43,753 bases of DNA from Saprospiraceae bacterium. GTDB lineage: Bacteria > Bacteroidota > Bacteroidia > Chitinophagales > Saprospiraceae. A model generated the notes under the pieces. The model made no database searches and was not told where the DNA came from. It saw only the letters and a program-made list of their open reading frames with translations. The position numbers and the translations under genes were made by a program. This document shows positions 43,701 to 43,753 of this stretch, in pieces; within the stretch, counting starts at the first letter, position 1, and every line of letters begins with the position of its first letter. Location of the stretch: the NCBI GenBank assembly GCA_020630735.1, contig JAHDIP010000024.1, forward strand, positions 1-43,753. The letters run 5' to 3'.

Positions 43701-43753
43701 GCTTCCTTAGCTCAGCTGGTTAGAGCATCTGACTGTTAATCAGAGGGTCCAAG
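43701..43753 (+). tRNA. tRNA-Asn(GTT), 3' part beyond the window
   Basis: The acceptor 5' strand begins at 43701, followed by TA and the D-arm (GCTCAGCTGGTTAGAGC). The anticodon stem TCTGA/TCAGA frames the loop CTGTTAA, with anticodon GTT at 43735-43737, which is asparagine. The variable region and part of the T-arm (AGGGTCCAAG) are visible; the rest is cut by the window edge. Confidence 0.93.

Noticed and set aside
1-43753. CRISPR array, prophage or insertion sequence in the window
   Set aside because: No regularly spaced direct repeats, integrase, transposase, phage structural genes or terminal inverted repeats flanking an ORF were found.

Overview
The window is an AT-rich bacterial chromosome segment, almost certainly from a member of the Bacteroidota. 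Four things point there: promoters of the TTTG / TAnnTTTG type, a type IX secretion (T9SS) sorting domain on a large esterase, a sigma-ECF/FecR/STN regulatory set, and lineage-typical families (DUF4175, DUF2807, DUF3570, DUF4266, PD40-OmpA). The exact genus cannot be read from the sequence. I see no integrase, transposase, phage gene, CRISPR array or rRNA; this is core and near-core chromosome with some accessory loci.

Layout. 1-8.1 kb: the 5' end of a secreted-protein gene, recA, a GNAT acetyltransferase, a GH63-like lipoprotein glycosidase, a PD40-OmpA envelope protein, a PAP2-like membrane protein, a small membrane protein and dapD (lysine / cell-wall precursor synthesis). 8.1-16.5 kb: an exported pirin; a thioredoxin - ApbE - DUF4266 lipoprotein - DUF3570 outer-membrane cluster that looks like an uncharacterised envelope redox or metal system; a SMI1/KNR4-pentapeptide fusion; and a lipoprotein M1 aminopeptidase. 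16.7-21.2 kb: a 1112-residue DUF4175 coiled-coil protein, an orphan RsbW-type ATPase and ybeY. 21.3-26.3 kb: thrA-thrB-thrC, the whole route from aspartate semialdehyde to threonine plus aspartokinase. 25.9-26.4 kb: three parS-like ParB sites, one of them inside thrC, suggesting that the window lies in the origin-proximal, centromere-like part of the chromosome. 26.5-33.4 kb: a second M1 peptidase, an alpha/beta hydrolase, an FAD monooxygenase, ctaA, a 561-bp AT-rich gene-free gap and a YedK/HMCES abasic-site protein. 33.4-43.7 kb: a trans-3-hydroxyproline dehydratase, a previously uncalled 42-residue membrane ORF with its own promoter, then a minus-strand run: PfkB kinase, T9SS-sorted esterase, ECF sigma factor, FecR anti-sigma factor, an STN-domain outer-membrane repeat protein, a small barrel and a GSG-repeat DUF2807 lipoprotein. 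The window ends in a truncated tRNA-Asn.

How the genes work together. The clearest pathway is thrABC. The most interesting loci are (i) the ApbE/DUF4266/DUF3570 cluster, whose small lipoprotein ends in Gly-Gly-Gly-Cys-Gly-Cys-Asn; (ii) the sigma/FecR locus, in which the STN signalling domain that normally sits on a TonB-dependent receptor is instead fused to a surface-repeat barrel, with no receptor nearby; and (iii) the parS cluster. Most convergent or isolated units end in perfect or near-perfect hairpin terminators, and several promoters can be placed well enough to decide start codons.
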